From: Circinella umbellata
Lineage: Eukaryota > Mucoromycota > Mucoromycetes > Mucorales > Lichtheimiaceae
Reading direction: 5' to 3'
DNA length: 64,000 nt
NCBI GenBank assembly: GCA_025093555.1
Contig: JAIWNF010000072.1
Coordinates: 1 to 64,000, forward strand
Shown here: positions 1 to 10,971 of the stretch, in pieces
Layout of the letters: every line of letters starts with the position of its first letter
Numbering within the stretch: position 1 is the first letter of the stretch
Translations under genes and position numbers: made by a program
The notes under the pieces: model-generated
Told to the model about the DNA's origin: nothing
The model's database searches: none
The model's input: only the letters and a program-made list of their open reading frames with translations

Positions 1-188
1 TGTTCAGATAAATCATCACGTACCATTTCTTCTTCCAAGAAAGCAAGTTTAGCAACCAATTTCGCGATTCTTGGCGGCATGTGAGAAGACGAAGCAGCAG
101 ACACATGAGAACCGGATTCGCTTATCATATCATCTTCAATATGATGATCAGCGGTGGCAGATGGAATAATATTTTCTTGATGAGACAT
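1..188 (-). CDS. 5' end of an unknown gene, running off the window
   Basis: An open frame of 62 codons starts at an ATG on the minus strand and runs uninterrupted to the window edge, so only the N-terminus is visible. It is acidic and Ser/His-rich at first (starts MSHQENIIPS), then has a short Leu/Ala/Lys-rich stretch (RIAKLVAKLAFLEEE) that could begin a coiled coil. No family is recognised. It lies in the repeat-rich left block, so it may belong to a mobile-element gene, but nothing in the visible part shows this. Confidence 0.45.
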   Translation of the reverse strand, partial: MSHQENIIPSATADHHIEDDMISESGSHVSAASSSHMPPRIAKLVAKLAFLEEEMVRDDLSE

Positions 189-747
189 AGTGTAGTTAAG
201 ATAAGGTAAGTGGATGAAAAAAAATAAAAATGTGTGTGTGTGTGTGTGTGTGTGTTTATAAAAAAAAATATAAAATAAAATGAGAATAGAGATTTCGATA
301 GAGAACGAGGAATTCGTTGAAAAAAATGTTATATCAATCAAATATAATAAAATAAAAGAGACGTAAATAAGTCAACGAGACCCAAAAGAACAATAATTGA
401 ACTGAAGTTTATTAAAATAAAATATTATCTCTATTTATATGAATCTTATTATCAGTGGGATATATTGATATGTGTATACGTAAGATTTATATTTGTCATG
501 GCCGTGTGAATTATGAATATAAGATTAATGATATTAAGATTAGACTTTGAGCGGTTGACGATATGATATATCTACGCAGCTGTAACCTTATATCATTATA
601 GAAGACGGACTTCTGTGTTCTTATAAATCATGGTCCAAATAGGGAAATACACGAAATGTCAGCAAAGCATAATTAAAGATACGCTATACTTTAATAATTA
701 GAATGACAAATAATTATCTTTATGAATAATATGTGTTGGATACAACA
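189..747. other. AT-rich spacer upstream of the partial left-edge gene
   Basis: I see no coding region. The stretch holds a (TG)12 run just upstream of the partial gene and presumably its promoter. It ends where the first foldback element begins. Confidence 0.5.
231..254. repeat. (TG)12 microsatellite
   Basis: Twelve uninterrupted TG units, about 43 bases upstream of the start codon of the partial left-edge gene. Confidence 0.95.
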
Positions 748-1458
748 GCATTTTTAATTTTTACTCATATCATATTACATCACCAACACTACTACTACCA
801 CTACTATCAACTACTATCAATTACTACTAAACTTTATTAAATTATAAGTTTATATTGTTTTATATATCTAGTTTATATATCTAAATATTAATATATTAAC
901 TATATTTATTTCTATATATAAAAAATAAAAATAGATATTTTTTTTATTTTTTATTAAACATTTAATTTATTAATTTTTATTTAATTTAAAATTTATATCT
1001 ATATCTATATCTATATCTATATCTATATCTATATCTATATCTATATCTATATCTATATCTATATCTATATCTATATCTATATCTATATCTATATCTATAT
1101 CTATATCTATATCTATATCTATATCTATATCTATATCTATATCTATATTTAATTAGAAATATAGTTTTGATTATAATTTAATAAAGTTTAGTAGTAATTG
1201 ATAGTAGTTAATAGTGGTAGTAGTAGTGTTGGTGATGTAATATGATATGAGTAAAAATTAAAAATGCTAAATATAAAATTTGTATTTTTCTATAATTAAT
1301 TATAAATTGAGAATTTATTTTTATCTTTTTTAAAATATAAATCAAAATTGTTGATATTTATCAACATTTTTATTTCTATATTTCTTGGCATCTAAAAAAA
1401 TTATAAAATTTGTAAAATTTATAAATTTTTTGTAATCACTAAATTAATGATTAACCCT
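748..1458 (-). mobile_element. Foldback element A' (truncated inverted copy of element A)
   Basis: The two halves are reverse complements: the left arm reading from the sequence ending TTACTCATATC pairs with the right arm containing GATATGAGTAA. The whole unit is the reverse complement of element A at 9306-10075, but its outer left arm (about 190 bases) is missing. The right end finishes AACCCT and is followed by CAAC, the complement of the GTTG that borders element A. It therefore sits at the same position in the same host gene as element A. The centre has a hugely expanded TATATC tract. No coding capacity is seen; it is a non-autonomous palindromic element of unknown superfamily. Confidence 0.75.
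994..1147. repeat. (TATATC)n hexanucleotide array, about 25 units
   Basis: About 25 near-perfect tandem TATATC units lie inside foldback element A'. The matching place in element A (about 9613-9635) has only three or four units in the complementary orientation, so the array expanded after the two copies separated, or contracted in the other one. Confidence 0.95.
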
Positions 1459-2144
1459 CAACTAAAGGTGGTAATGGCTCTTCTGGTAATGATTCTTCAA
1501 TAATATTCGGGTCCAAAAAGTACACTCTTTGAGCCCAATGATCTGATGGAATAATCTTCATATAGGAAAAACTACCAGTGTTTGAGAGTGTATTAAGAAT
1601 TTGGGACGGAATAAGATGAATGGATAGGATAATAACAATAGGTTCAACATCATATTGATCATATATATGGCCACAATATTTGATAACCTGTCGAGCAAAT
1701 GCCTTGTCAATGGTATTCTGAACCTCTATAAGTATTGGTGGTAGTTCAGTGGTTGCTTTTACAACAGGTCCGTATACGACGTCAGCTTTCTTTCCATCAA
1801 TCCATTCGGATTCCTTTGTCGTATAGAGATTCTTGCCATGGGATCCTATATATGGTCCACTACATTAGTAAACTGGTATCGGTTTTGTAATTGTGGCCTG
1901 ACTTTAACTCCCATTGCGGGGTGTTAACTTACCAACAACTGTTTTTACAATAAGCTCAATAATGCGCTCATCCTTAAGAATTTCTTTAGAAATTTTATCT
2001 GTTCCTGGCTTGTGTTTTGTGGGAATCACAAATTGCAGAAGTTCATCTGATTCAAACAGTCAAAAAAAACAAATCAGTATAAAGAGTAGAGAATAGTGAA
2101 TAAAGTTTTTACCTTCAGTGCTTATTTTAGAAATAGTATTGGAA
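1459..2144 (-). pseudogene. Nuclease-like family copy 1, 3'-truncated by a foldback element
   Basis: Reading leftwards there are at least three coding blocks separated by short introns: 2144-2113, 2046-1933 and about 1870-1459. The last encodes a region resembling PD-(D/E)XK nucleases of the Rpn/YhgA type: an Asp in KKADVVYG, then LIEVQNTIDKAF (E-x-Q), then a hydrophobic strand PIVIILSIHLIP. The frame runs to PLPPLV and then hits the foldback element, losing the C-terminal half that copy 2 shows. The second intron's acceptor does not restore the frame cleanly (one base off), so this copy is probably dead. The 5' exons are not identified. Function is inferred only from the motif pattern. Confidence 0.65.
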
Positions 2145-3423
2145 CTAGAAGAATGAAAGAAAAGGGTTAACGATACATTTACATAAAACATTTATCGTTA
2201 AGTCACACAATGTTTGCGTAAATAAAGGTCATGATAACTTAACGATAAAGCGGATGTTAAACATTTATCATTAAGGTCTCCAAGATAAACGTCACTGTAA
2301 CTTAGCTATAGCACTCAAAAGTTGTTCCATCCTGTGGTGGTTAGACGCCATTAATCCTTCCTTACTATCCTGTCATCTTCTATGTAATTATAGTTTCTTT
2401 GATAATTCCTACTACTTGATAACATGATATAACACTTGGGGAATTAATATTCTAAAAAAGTTCAATTTTTTCTAAATTCTAAAAAACTCCATCCCTGTTC
2501 AATTAAAAAAAGCTGTTCAAATCATGTAAAAAGCTTCTATACATGAATTCTCGAGTATATAAATCATAACAACTGTTTAAATATGTAGTTTCACTCCATT
2601 TCTATATGTAAAAAAATTGAAAACGTCAAAACTCTAAATTGACTCCACTTTTTTCTAATAAAAAAAAAGGTAGTTCAAATCATCTATACATGAATTTTCG
2701 AGTATATAAATCATATCATCTGTTTGAATATCCATTTCTACATGTGAAAAAATAAATAATAAACCATTATGTTGAAGATATAGTCATATGCTTCACTAAT
2801 ATTTATTTATCACTGTTGTTTGTTTATTTAGCAATCTAAAACAGGTTTGTATAGTCTGGTATTTAACAGTCTACAAACAACAATATCTACCATTGATTAG
2901 AGACACACATGATGAGATTATCACCATGCTGTCTTTATAAAGAAAGTTAATAAAAGTACAAATAATAAAAATAATAATTATAAAGCAAATAAATGATACA
3001 GTGGATGTCATAGTTCAATTATCTATGGCCGTTTCACGAATGTATACTGACCTTACGTAGAATCTTAACTATCAAAGTCAAAGGAGTAGAAAGAGATTAA
3101 AACTAGTAACACGATTCGTGAGCGTTTATCTAACATTCTTAAAAATCAACAACCACAAAAAAACAGAACCAATAAATGACAGAAGCTCATCAAGAAAAAC
3201 CAACATATAAAAGAAAAAAAAAAGGATACAGGATTGTATGGTTTATTCTCACTTCTTTCCCCTTTGCTTGTTTTTTCGCGATTTTTTTATTCATGCCATT
3301 CACTGTAAACATTTCTTTCGTGACAGATATTGCTATTCCCTCTTTCGTTTTTTGCCAGAAAAGAAATTACCTCTATGATTCGATAAGATTACTTTTCTGT
3401 CAACATTTTACTTTTAGTTTTAA
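2145..3423. other. AT-rich spacer with a diverged direct repeat
   Basis: No supportable gene. The segment holds scattered TTAACGATAAA-type motifs on both strands near 2165-2280 and the direct repeat listed separately. A 105-codon open frame at 3176-3493 has no recognisable features and is not called. Confidence 0.5.
2516..2748. repeat. Two-copy direct repeat
   Basis: The block at 2516-2612 recurs at 2674-2748. Both contain CTATACATGAATT followed by TCGAGTATATAAATCAT and a CTGTTT box in the same order. The second copy is shorter by internal deletions. No coding function is apparent. Confidence 0.75.
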
Positions 3424-3761
3424 CCCCACCAACTTTTCTGGTCAACGTTTTATAGGTATCTCTGTTCATATTTATATTTACGTACTATTATAAATTTGTG
3501 CAAGTCAACGAGATACTAGTTTATCGAATCAACGCTATTTTACTATGATAAGTATATAAAAAAAATAGTCGAGATACTACCGGTTTGGCGAAATACTGGT
3601 TTAATGAGCACTAGCTTAACGACAAATATTACTATACTTTTTCTGACGGAAAGGTGATGCAATGTATATTACTTATTGTTTTAGTTAGTAATGAAAATAT
3701 TAGTATATATAAATAACTACATCTTATTCGGTCAAATGTATCGGAGACTATGGATATGTAC
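3424..3761 (+). repeat. Dispersed repeat R1, copy 1
   Basis: About 330 bases match 13266-13579 in the same orientation at high identity, from the CAACGTTTTA region through GATACTAGTTTATCGAATC to TCGGAGACTATGGATATGTA. Within it the motif GATACT(A)xxGGTTT recurs. It lies just upstream of the DIRS-type remnant, so it could be that element's terminal repeat, with the second copy as a solo remnant; this is inference. Confidence 0.75.
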
Positions 3762-4015
3762 CGTCACCGCTCGCTATAACGATATTCGATATAACGATAT
3801 TTCGATATTGACGGTCGATAAATCTCTGGTCAATTCCAAGAGACCGTCGATTCCAACCTATAAGTACATATGCTATAATCATCTTTTTCACTTTATTGGA
3901 GCGGAAATACAAAGAAATAAATATAAAAGAAAATAATACATGATAATAAATCTATGATCTTCTTTTTCACTCTTTGGACACTTCCGTCGATCTCGAATTT
4001 CCTTCTTATATGATC

Positions 4016-4932
4016 ATGTCTAGTGAATCTAATACTACTCAACAAACTCAAGAACACCAGCAACAGCTGCCCCAGACCCTTTACAATCGTCATTACACCA
4101 ACAGGAGCACGTCATTGCTTCCTTACAAGAACAACTTCAACGGCAACAACAGATGCATGAAGCTTTAGCCATTTCACAAGCAGCTCCACTTCCAAGTTCT
4201 CAACCTCATACTTTGCCTACTAGGCCTCACTTTGACTGGCTTCCTTCCGAGGAACTCCTTCAGCTTCTTCCTGAGCTCTCTGAAGGTTTATTTAGTCACC
4301 AACTTAGTGATAACCAAAAGAAATCTCTAATCGATAATTACCCTGTTAGACAAGGAATACGTTATACAGCACCTCAAGCCATTCCGGCTGCTGCCTCCCA
4401 GTTCAATCAAGCACAAGGTCGGGAAGATTCTACTCTTCGCCATTTGCAATACCAGTTGTTTGCAGTATTCCATCCTTTTGACATATTAGCAAATAAACTT
4501 TTACAAATTCTGCCTCAAGACCAGCTTGCATGCTTCTTTATTATTCTTCGAGATACTCGTACTCTTTTAATGCATGCCAATGGCTCCATTAATCAAGCTC
4601 ACAATCATCTTGCATTACATGCCATTAATCCCTCTTTCTCGGTGACCAACAATAATTCAATTTACACCATGGCTACTAACACTTTTCAAACTACTGTTTC
4701 TCAACAAGCCTCAGCACAACGTGCCCTTCGGGATGCTCGTCCTCGTTTTAGACGACCTCTCACAAATAATTCTGCTACTAATCAAACCAACATTTCTTCT
4801 GCTACAACACCAAATAATAATTCTCATTTTTTTCGACAAGGGGGCCATTCAGGAGGAGCAGTTTGGTCCCAAAACAACCGATCCAACAATTACAGTCACA
4901 GCAGCAATTACAACACCAATCAGCACCAATGA
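4016..4932 (+). pseudogene. DIRS gag-like ORF, frameshifted
   Basis: An ATG-started frame encodes MSSESNTTQQ and a Gln-rich stretch. A one-base indel around 4070-4090 shifts it into the frame that continues through the second ATG at 4153 to a stop at 4930. The protein has a Gln-rich (likely coiled-coil) N-terminus, a middle part with DWLPSEELLQLLPELSEG, and an Arg/Asn/Ser-rich, zinc-finger-free tail, as expected for a nucleic-acid-binding Gag. It overlaps the downstream RT frame by about 70 bases. Confidence 0.65.
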
Positions 4933-7242
4933 CGTCAGCGCGATCAATCAAACAACAACTTCAGCAACAACTTCAACAGCAACAATCGCCAATAGTCAGT
5001 GGTCATCTCAGTCTTTTCAGCGCCGCTTGGGCTCGCTTGTCTCGCGGCCCTTGGCTTCACTCCGTTATTAAGCACGGTTTCAAAATTCACTTCGACCAAC
5101 CATCGCCACTCTCATTACAACCACGCCTGCATTCTCATATAAATCACCAACAGCATCAGTTACTTCAACACGAAATCGATCAACTCATTCAAAAACGCGC
5201 ACTAGAACTAGGGTTCTTAGTAGACCGATCCGGATCGGATTGGCACCATTTCGAATCCGATCCGTTTTGAAACGGATCGGATTTTCAGAAATCCGGATTG
5301 TCTACGGATTAGAGAATTGCAATCCGAATCCGTTTCGTGAAAATCCGGATTGAATCCGTAATCCGTAATGCAAAAGAATCAATTAGATGAAAATTTAGAC
5401 TATATAGTAGATGTCACAGTATTTTTTCATGAGAGAAGGTATTTTACAAGATTGTGTATAGTAGTCGTTTGAGATCGTTTAAGAAAAGTAAAACATTGGT
5501 AACAGAGGTGCATTGTTTTTAGATGATTTTATTATTTTGGTTTGAAAAACATAATAGGAAATAAATAAGTTATAATAAAAAAAGAATTGTAGTAAAAAAA
5601 AAATTGTAGTAATAAAAAGTTATAATATGGGAAAAAAGAAGTTACAATGGAAAAGAAAGTTATAGTTGAAAAAAAATTATAGTGGGAAAGTTATAGTAGT
5701 AAAAAAAAAGTTATAGTGATAAAAAGTTTATAGTGAAAAAAAAGTTATGGTGGTGGTAGAAATATAACATGACGTGGATTTTTTTTTTGTGGGGGCGAGT
5801 AGTGTGCTGAAAAAAAAAAGAGGTATAAATTACCTTTTCTGTTTTACAACCAAATAAAAGTTCATAATTCTCTTTATCATTACTAGATTAATAAAAATAA
5901 TAATTAAGTTCATTAATCTCTCTTTTTTAATCTTCAATTTTTGTTTTTTTCTTTTCAGATATTTCTTTTCTATATTAAAGCCATTACTACTTTTCTTTTC
6001 AACTGCTCTATTCAAGTATATAATAGTATACAAAAACTTACTCTCTTCTTTATTTGAATATATATATATACCTTACCACAGCATTGTTAAAACTTTGATC
6101 CATTACTCTATAATTATAATGACGGATCAGAAAAATCCGACGGATCCATAGATCTCAATCCGTTTACAATCCGGATTGTAGAATTACGATCCGAATCCGA
6201 TCCGAATCTGTTGAGACACAATCCGAATCCGATCCAATCCGTATGAAAAACGGATCGGTTTATAAATCCGGATTGTACTAAGATCCCTAACTAGAACCAG
6301 TATACGACCAATCACCTGGTTTCTTCAGTCAGATGATCATCATCCCCAAAAAGAATGGGGGTCATCACCCAATTTGCAACTTAAAACCACTGAATCAATT
6401 TTTAACAGCACCCGCCTTCAAAATAGAAACTATTCAAGAAGTGCTAAAAATGATCAGACCTTGCGACTATATGACATCAATCGATCTTACCGATGCTTTT
6501 CTCCATCTAAAAATTCACAAATCATTACGCTACTATCTTCGCATTTTTTGGAACAATCAGGTATATCAATTCCGCACTGCCATTTTTGGCCTTTCTTTGG
6601 TTCCTTGGCTTTTCACAAAAATTACCAAACCAATCCTTACTTGGGCCCATCAGCAAAACATCCGACTTAGTGCGTACCTCGACGATTGGATCATTTTGGG
6701 CCAAACAGCAGAACAAGCACAGCAACATACTTAGCGAATAATTCAGAAACTGCACCAATTAGGATAGATCATCAACAACACCACAACAGTAACTTCAGCA
6801 TCTCGGGTTTCAAATCAACACCACAACAATGACGCTCTAGCTTCCTGGCGACAAGGTTCGCTCACTTCGCCGGTCAATCGACCAGATGATCAAATGCTCT
6901 CATACAACACGGCGCAAACTTCTCAGTTTAACAATGAGAATCCAATCAGCAACTTTGGCAATTTTTCCAACTCGCCTGTACACTCAGCATCTTCTCCACT
7001 TCACCACTCTGCAAGTGAAACATCTGTCTCACTGGGATGCAGATCAACTTTTACCTCTTTCTTGCAAGAAGGAATAGCTTTGGTGGAAGGCGAATCTTCT
7101 CAAATGGAACGGCCGCTCATTCATTCCCGATCCCATTCCCACTCAAACGGTACCTGTCGATGCCAGCAATACTGGTTATGGAATTCATTGGAAGAACCAC
7201 CGTCTCAGTGGACTTTGGACCCATCAAGAAGCATCTTATTAC
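4863..7242 (+). pseudogene. DIRS reverse transcriptase/RNase H ORF, disrupted
   Basis: The frame opens overlapping gag, with the RT N-terminal signature PWLHSVIKHGFKIHF, and runs to the first hAT-like insertion. Removing that insertion and one copy of its 8-bp duplication brings the frame back in register on the far side, entering PKKNGG, SIDLTDAFLHLKIH and the YLDD catalytic box. A stop follows at about 6734; beyond it the frame is kept only through more stops and shifts to an RNase H start (VDASNTGYGI) at about 7155. The RNase H is cut at the second hAT-like element. It once made cDNA from DIRS RNA; it is now dead. Confidence 0.8.
5209..6289. mobile_element. hAT-like non-autonomous element with perfect 8-bp target duplication
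   Basis: The element is 1081 bases. It begins TAGGGTTCTTAGTA and ends TACTAAGATCCCTA, an imperfect terminal inverted repeat. ACTAGAAC occurs immediately on both sides (5201-5208 and 6290-6297), an 8-bp duplication typical of hAT elements. About 180 bases at each end are packed with ATCCGATCCG-type motifs in both orientations, as expected for subterminal transposase-binding repeats. The middle is A/T homopolymer-rich and codes for nothing recognisable. It splits the DIRS RT frame. Confidence 0.9.
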
Positions 7243-9101
7243 TAGCGTTCTTCATCTTATCCGACATCCGCTCATCCGATCCGCATCCGCATCTGCAAGT
7301 TCGGATGCGGATGGGTCTTTACGGATGTGGATGCGGATGAATGTATCATCCGATCTGATGATGCAACCATCCGAAACATTCAAAGTGGTAATGGGTGTTT
7401 TTTTTTCAACGAAGTTGTTTATAGGTGTTCATAAAAAAAACATAAAAATATTGGATTGAAAAAGTATGCCACATTTTTAATGTAAGTGTAGCAAGTTAAT
7501 AGATGTGACAAATATTATTTTATTAACTCGAAGATTCATCAAACTTTTTAGATCTAAACTTTTTGAAATGATCTAATCCCAGAGATGTTGAAATGTTATT
7601 ACTTTTCCCTATTCATTATATTTCTTATAACATATTATTCCTCAAATTATTCATGTCACAACATTTCGTATATTATTTCATAATAATACTAATATTTGTC
7701 CCTTTCCAAAACAAAGAATAGCAAATAAAAAAAAATAACCATTGTTGAGGAAGACATCTAGAATAGTTTATTTGATATTTGTATTACCATAGTGATATAT
7801 ATAATATAATTATAAACCCCAATACTCTCTCTATTTTGTACAGTCCAAATGTTCATCATCCAAATACTCATCATCCAAATCCAAGTATATAAACCTTAAT
7901 ATCAACCCATATCCGCAGCACTTTTTTTTTCGATGATTATTTGCATAAGTTATAAAATCTACTCAAAGAAAAATAAAATAAAATACTACCACCATTAGTA
8001 AACAAATACATTATAGTAATATAATTCGGAGAAAGGGTATGTGTGTAAAAAGAAAGAGTAGTACCACTTACCAATCGTCAAGCACAATGTCCAGTTATAT
8101 AAAAGCAATTATGTCAGAGATAGGGATATATAAAAAAGAAGGAGCTTTGATAATAAGATTGAGTAATGCTAGTTGTTTTGTAGGGTTATCAAGGTGTATA
8201 TTAGATAGTTTTATTGACCAACATTGAATAAAATATTTGTTAAAATCCATTGGTAAATAAAGTAGATTGTTGTAAAGAATATATTTGTCTATAAACTCGA
8301 TCCACAATAGTTAGTAGAGCAAAGATGTAATATTGTAATCGTTAAGTTAATAGATGCTTATTGGCATTATTGAACATGTCCGTTCATGTGTAAAATAGAT
8401 ATGATAATGAGTGATTAGAATAATACAATAAAAAAAAGACTACCAAACTTAGCTGTTTCATTTGGGATCATTATTTTCCATTATTAAAAAAGAAGATGAC
8501 TGTTAAATGGGGTAACAAAGATTTGATTGAAGAAGCTTAGTTTTCTCTTTTTTTGTTTGGTGTCACACAATTTTTTTCTTTAATACACACACCTTATATG
8601 CGCACGCGCACTTTATATTTTTTTTTCTCTATAATTTCGGCTTTTTTTAACAAAAAGTATTCTTTTTCCTATTTTTTATATTTCTCTTCATAAAAAGCTT
8701 TCATCTACTATATTATTTTATACATAACGGAATTATTTATATTTATAATAAAAATTACCTTGTACTTTTCTACAATTGCCATCGTTTATTGAAATATGCT
8801 TCAATTTTTTTTTCTTTTAACCAGTTTGAAGTACAATATTTATTCTGAACCAATCCAAACCAATCGCGCTATATTATACTTATATATGAAAAGACAAATC
8901 AACTATGATAACAATTTTTACAATATCTAATACCTTTTTTTTACATTCCAAATCAAAACTTATTATAGATTATTTCACTCTTTTCTTTGATTCACTATAA
9001 TACGACGGTTCTTCATACTTCGACTGTATTCCTGCCAAAAGAAAATATACATACACACTTCATCTACCCATCCGATCTGATCTGATCCATGAAGAACGCT
9101 A
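7243..9101. mobile_element. Second hAT-like element, flanks do not match
   Basis: The ends are TAGCGTTCTTCAT and its exact complement ATGAAGAACGCTA. Clusters of GCATCCGATCCG-like motifs lie inside the left end, with a shorter ATCCGATCTG cluster at the right end. The element is 1859 bases with no supportable gene. The left flank is the DIRS RNase H region and ends CTTATTAC; the right flank is nuclease-like copy 2 and begins GTGATCAA. The missing target duplication and the two different host sequences point to a recombination or deletion event at this element. Confidence 0.7.
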
Positions 9102-9305
9102 GTGATCAATATGATGTTGAACCTATTGTTATTATCCTATCCATTCATCTTATTCCATCCCAAATTCTTAATACACTCTCAAACACTGGTAGTTTTTCCT
9201 ATATGAAGATTATGCCATCAGATCATTGGGCTCAAAGAGTGTACTTTTTGGACCTGAATATTATTGAAGAATCATTACCAGAAGAGCCATTACCACCTTT
9301 AGTTG

Positions 9306-10075
9306 AGGGTTAATCGTTAATTTAGTGATTACAAAAAATTTATAAATTTTACAAATTTTATAATTTTTTTAGATGCCAAGAAATATAGAAATAAAAATGT
9401 TGATAAATATCAACAATTTTGATTTATATTTTAAAAAAGATAAAAATAAATTCTCAATTTATAATTAATTATAGAAAAATACAAATTTTATATTTAGCAT
9501 TTTTAATTTTTACTCATATCATATTACATCACCAACACTACTACTACCACTATTAACTACTATCAATTACTACTAAACTTTATTAAATTATAATCAAAAC
9601 TATATTTCTAATTAAATATAGATATAGATATAGATATAAATTTTAAATTAAATAAAAATTAATAAATTAAATGTTTAATAAAAAATAAAAAAAATATCTA
9701 TTTTTATTTTTTATATATAGAAATAAATATAGGTAATATATTAATATTTAGATATATAAACTAGATATATAAAACAATATAAACTTATAATTTAATAAAG
9801 TTTAGTAGTAATTGATAGTAGTTGATAGTAGTGGTAGTAGTAGTGTTGGTGATGTAATATGATATGAGTAAAAATTAAAAATGCTAAATATAAAATTTGT
9901 ATTTATCTATAATTAATTATAGATTGAGAATTTAGTTTTATCTTTTTTAAAATATAAATCAAAATTGTTGATATTTATCAACATTTTTATTTCTATATTT
10001 CTTGGCATCTAAAAAAATTATAAAATTTGTAAAATTTATAAATTTTTTGTAATCACTAAATTAATGATTAACCCT
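9306..10075. mobile_element. Foldback element A
   Basis: 770 bases of almost perfect palindrome. It starts AGGGTTAATCGTTAATTTAG and ends with the near-complement CTAAATTAATGATTAACCCT; the arms extend more than 250 bases each, including GTTGATAAATATCAAC. The left flank is GTTG in the nuclease-like gene, and GTTG recurs only at 10972 after element B, so A and B together occupy one insertion site. No ORF. The very long arms would form a stable hairpin in single-stranded DNA or RNA. Confidence 0.8.
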
Positions 10076-10146
10076 CTTATAGAAAAGGAATATATTTTCT
10101 ATAGATATTACTACAAATAATGATGAAATTTTATAATATTCATCTA

Positions 10147-10971
10147 GGAGATTAAATAATAATAGTAAATATTTTTGTAAACTATAAAATTTTTGTAATC
10201 CTTAGATTATTAAAAATTAACATGTTTACTTATATTTATTTAAGTATATAAAAATCAAAGAAATTAATTTTTATTTTCTGCTATAACAACACACAACACC
10301 AACACTAACTATAAAAGAAAACAAATTCTTTATTTCCTTTTCTTTGTTATTAATTATATATATAAAAAACATCTATTTGTTATACAAATTATGTTTTTAA
10401 AATCTTTATTAAAGATATTGTATCTTATCTTAAAAAAGAATCAAAAAAGAATTAAACTTTTTATTTTATTTTTAATCTTCTATATAGAATTGATCTTTTT
10501 AACTTTTAAATTATATTATATGTTAAAATGATTACGTAATCATTTAATTAACATGTGAAAATTAATTTAATTAACTTTTGATGTATATAAACATCTTAAT
10601 ATATTAAATATATTATATAAATAAATATCAATAAGAATCACCCTTCTAGGGTTAAAAGCTTGCAGTGGCGAGCTGATTCTTATTTATAAACTTTTATTTT
10701 TATATATTTTTATTTTTGAAAAACATAAAAATCAATTGATTTTAAATGTTTTTTATATATATAATTAATAACAAAGAAAAGGAAATAAAGAATTTGTTTT
10801 CTTTTATAGTTAGTGTTGGTGTTGTGTGTTGCTATAGCAGAAAATAAAAATTAATTTCTTTAGTTTTTATATACTTAAATAAATATAAGTAAACATGTTA
10901 ATTTTTAATAATCTAAGGATTACAAAAATTTTATAGTTTACAAAAATATTTACTATTATTATTTAATCTCC
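10147..10971. mobile_element. Foldback element B
   Basis: The left end GGAGATTAAATAATAATAG is mirrored by CTATTATTATTTAATCTCC at the right end; arms of about 200 bases are nearly perfect complements. The centre holds the palindrome TGATTACGTAATCA and a less AT-rich patch with AAGCTTGCAGTGGCGAGCTG. It is separated from element A by about 71 bases. It shares internal motifs with element C (the TGATTACGTAATCA palindrome and TCTTTATTAAAGAT), so B and C are one family. No coding sequence. Confidence 0.75.

Larger units (their letters stand above)
4016..7242 (+). mobile_element. DIRS-type retrotransposon remnant
   Basis: A Gln-rich gag-like region is followed by a reverse transcriptase of DIRS type (SAYLDDWIILG, FGLSLVPWLFTKI) and the start of an RNase H domain (VDASNTGYGI), in the usual order. 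The methyltransferase and tyrosine recombinase expected downstream in DIRS elements are absent: homology stops where the second hAT-like element begins. The element is interrupted inside the RT gene by the first hAT-like element and carries several frameshifts and stops. The 5' boundary is not determined. Confidence 0.8.

Noticed and set aside
8039..8227. 62-codon frame inside the second hAT-like element
   Set aside because: Short, no recognisable domain, and nothing resembling a transposase; length expected by chance.
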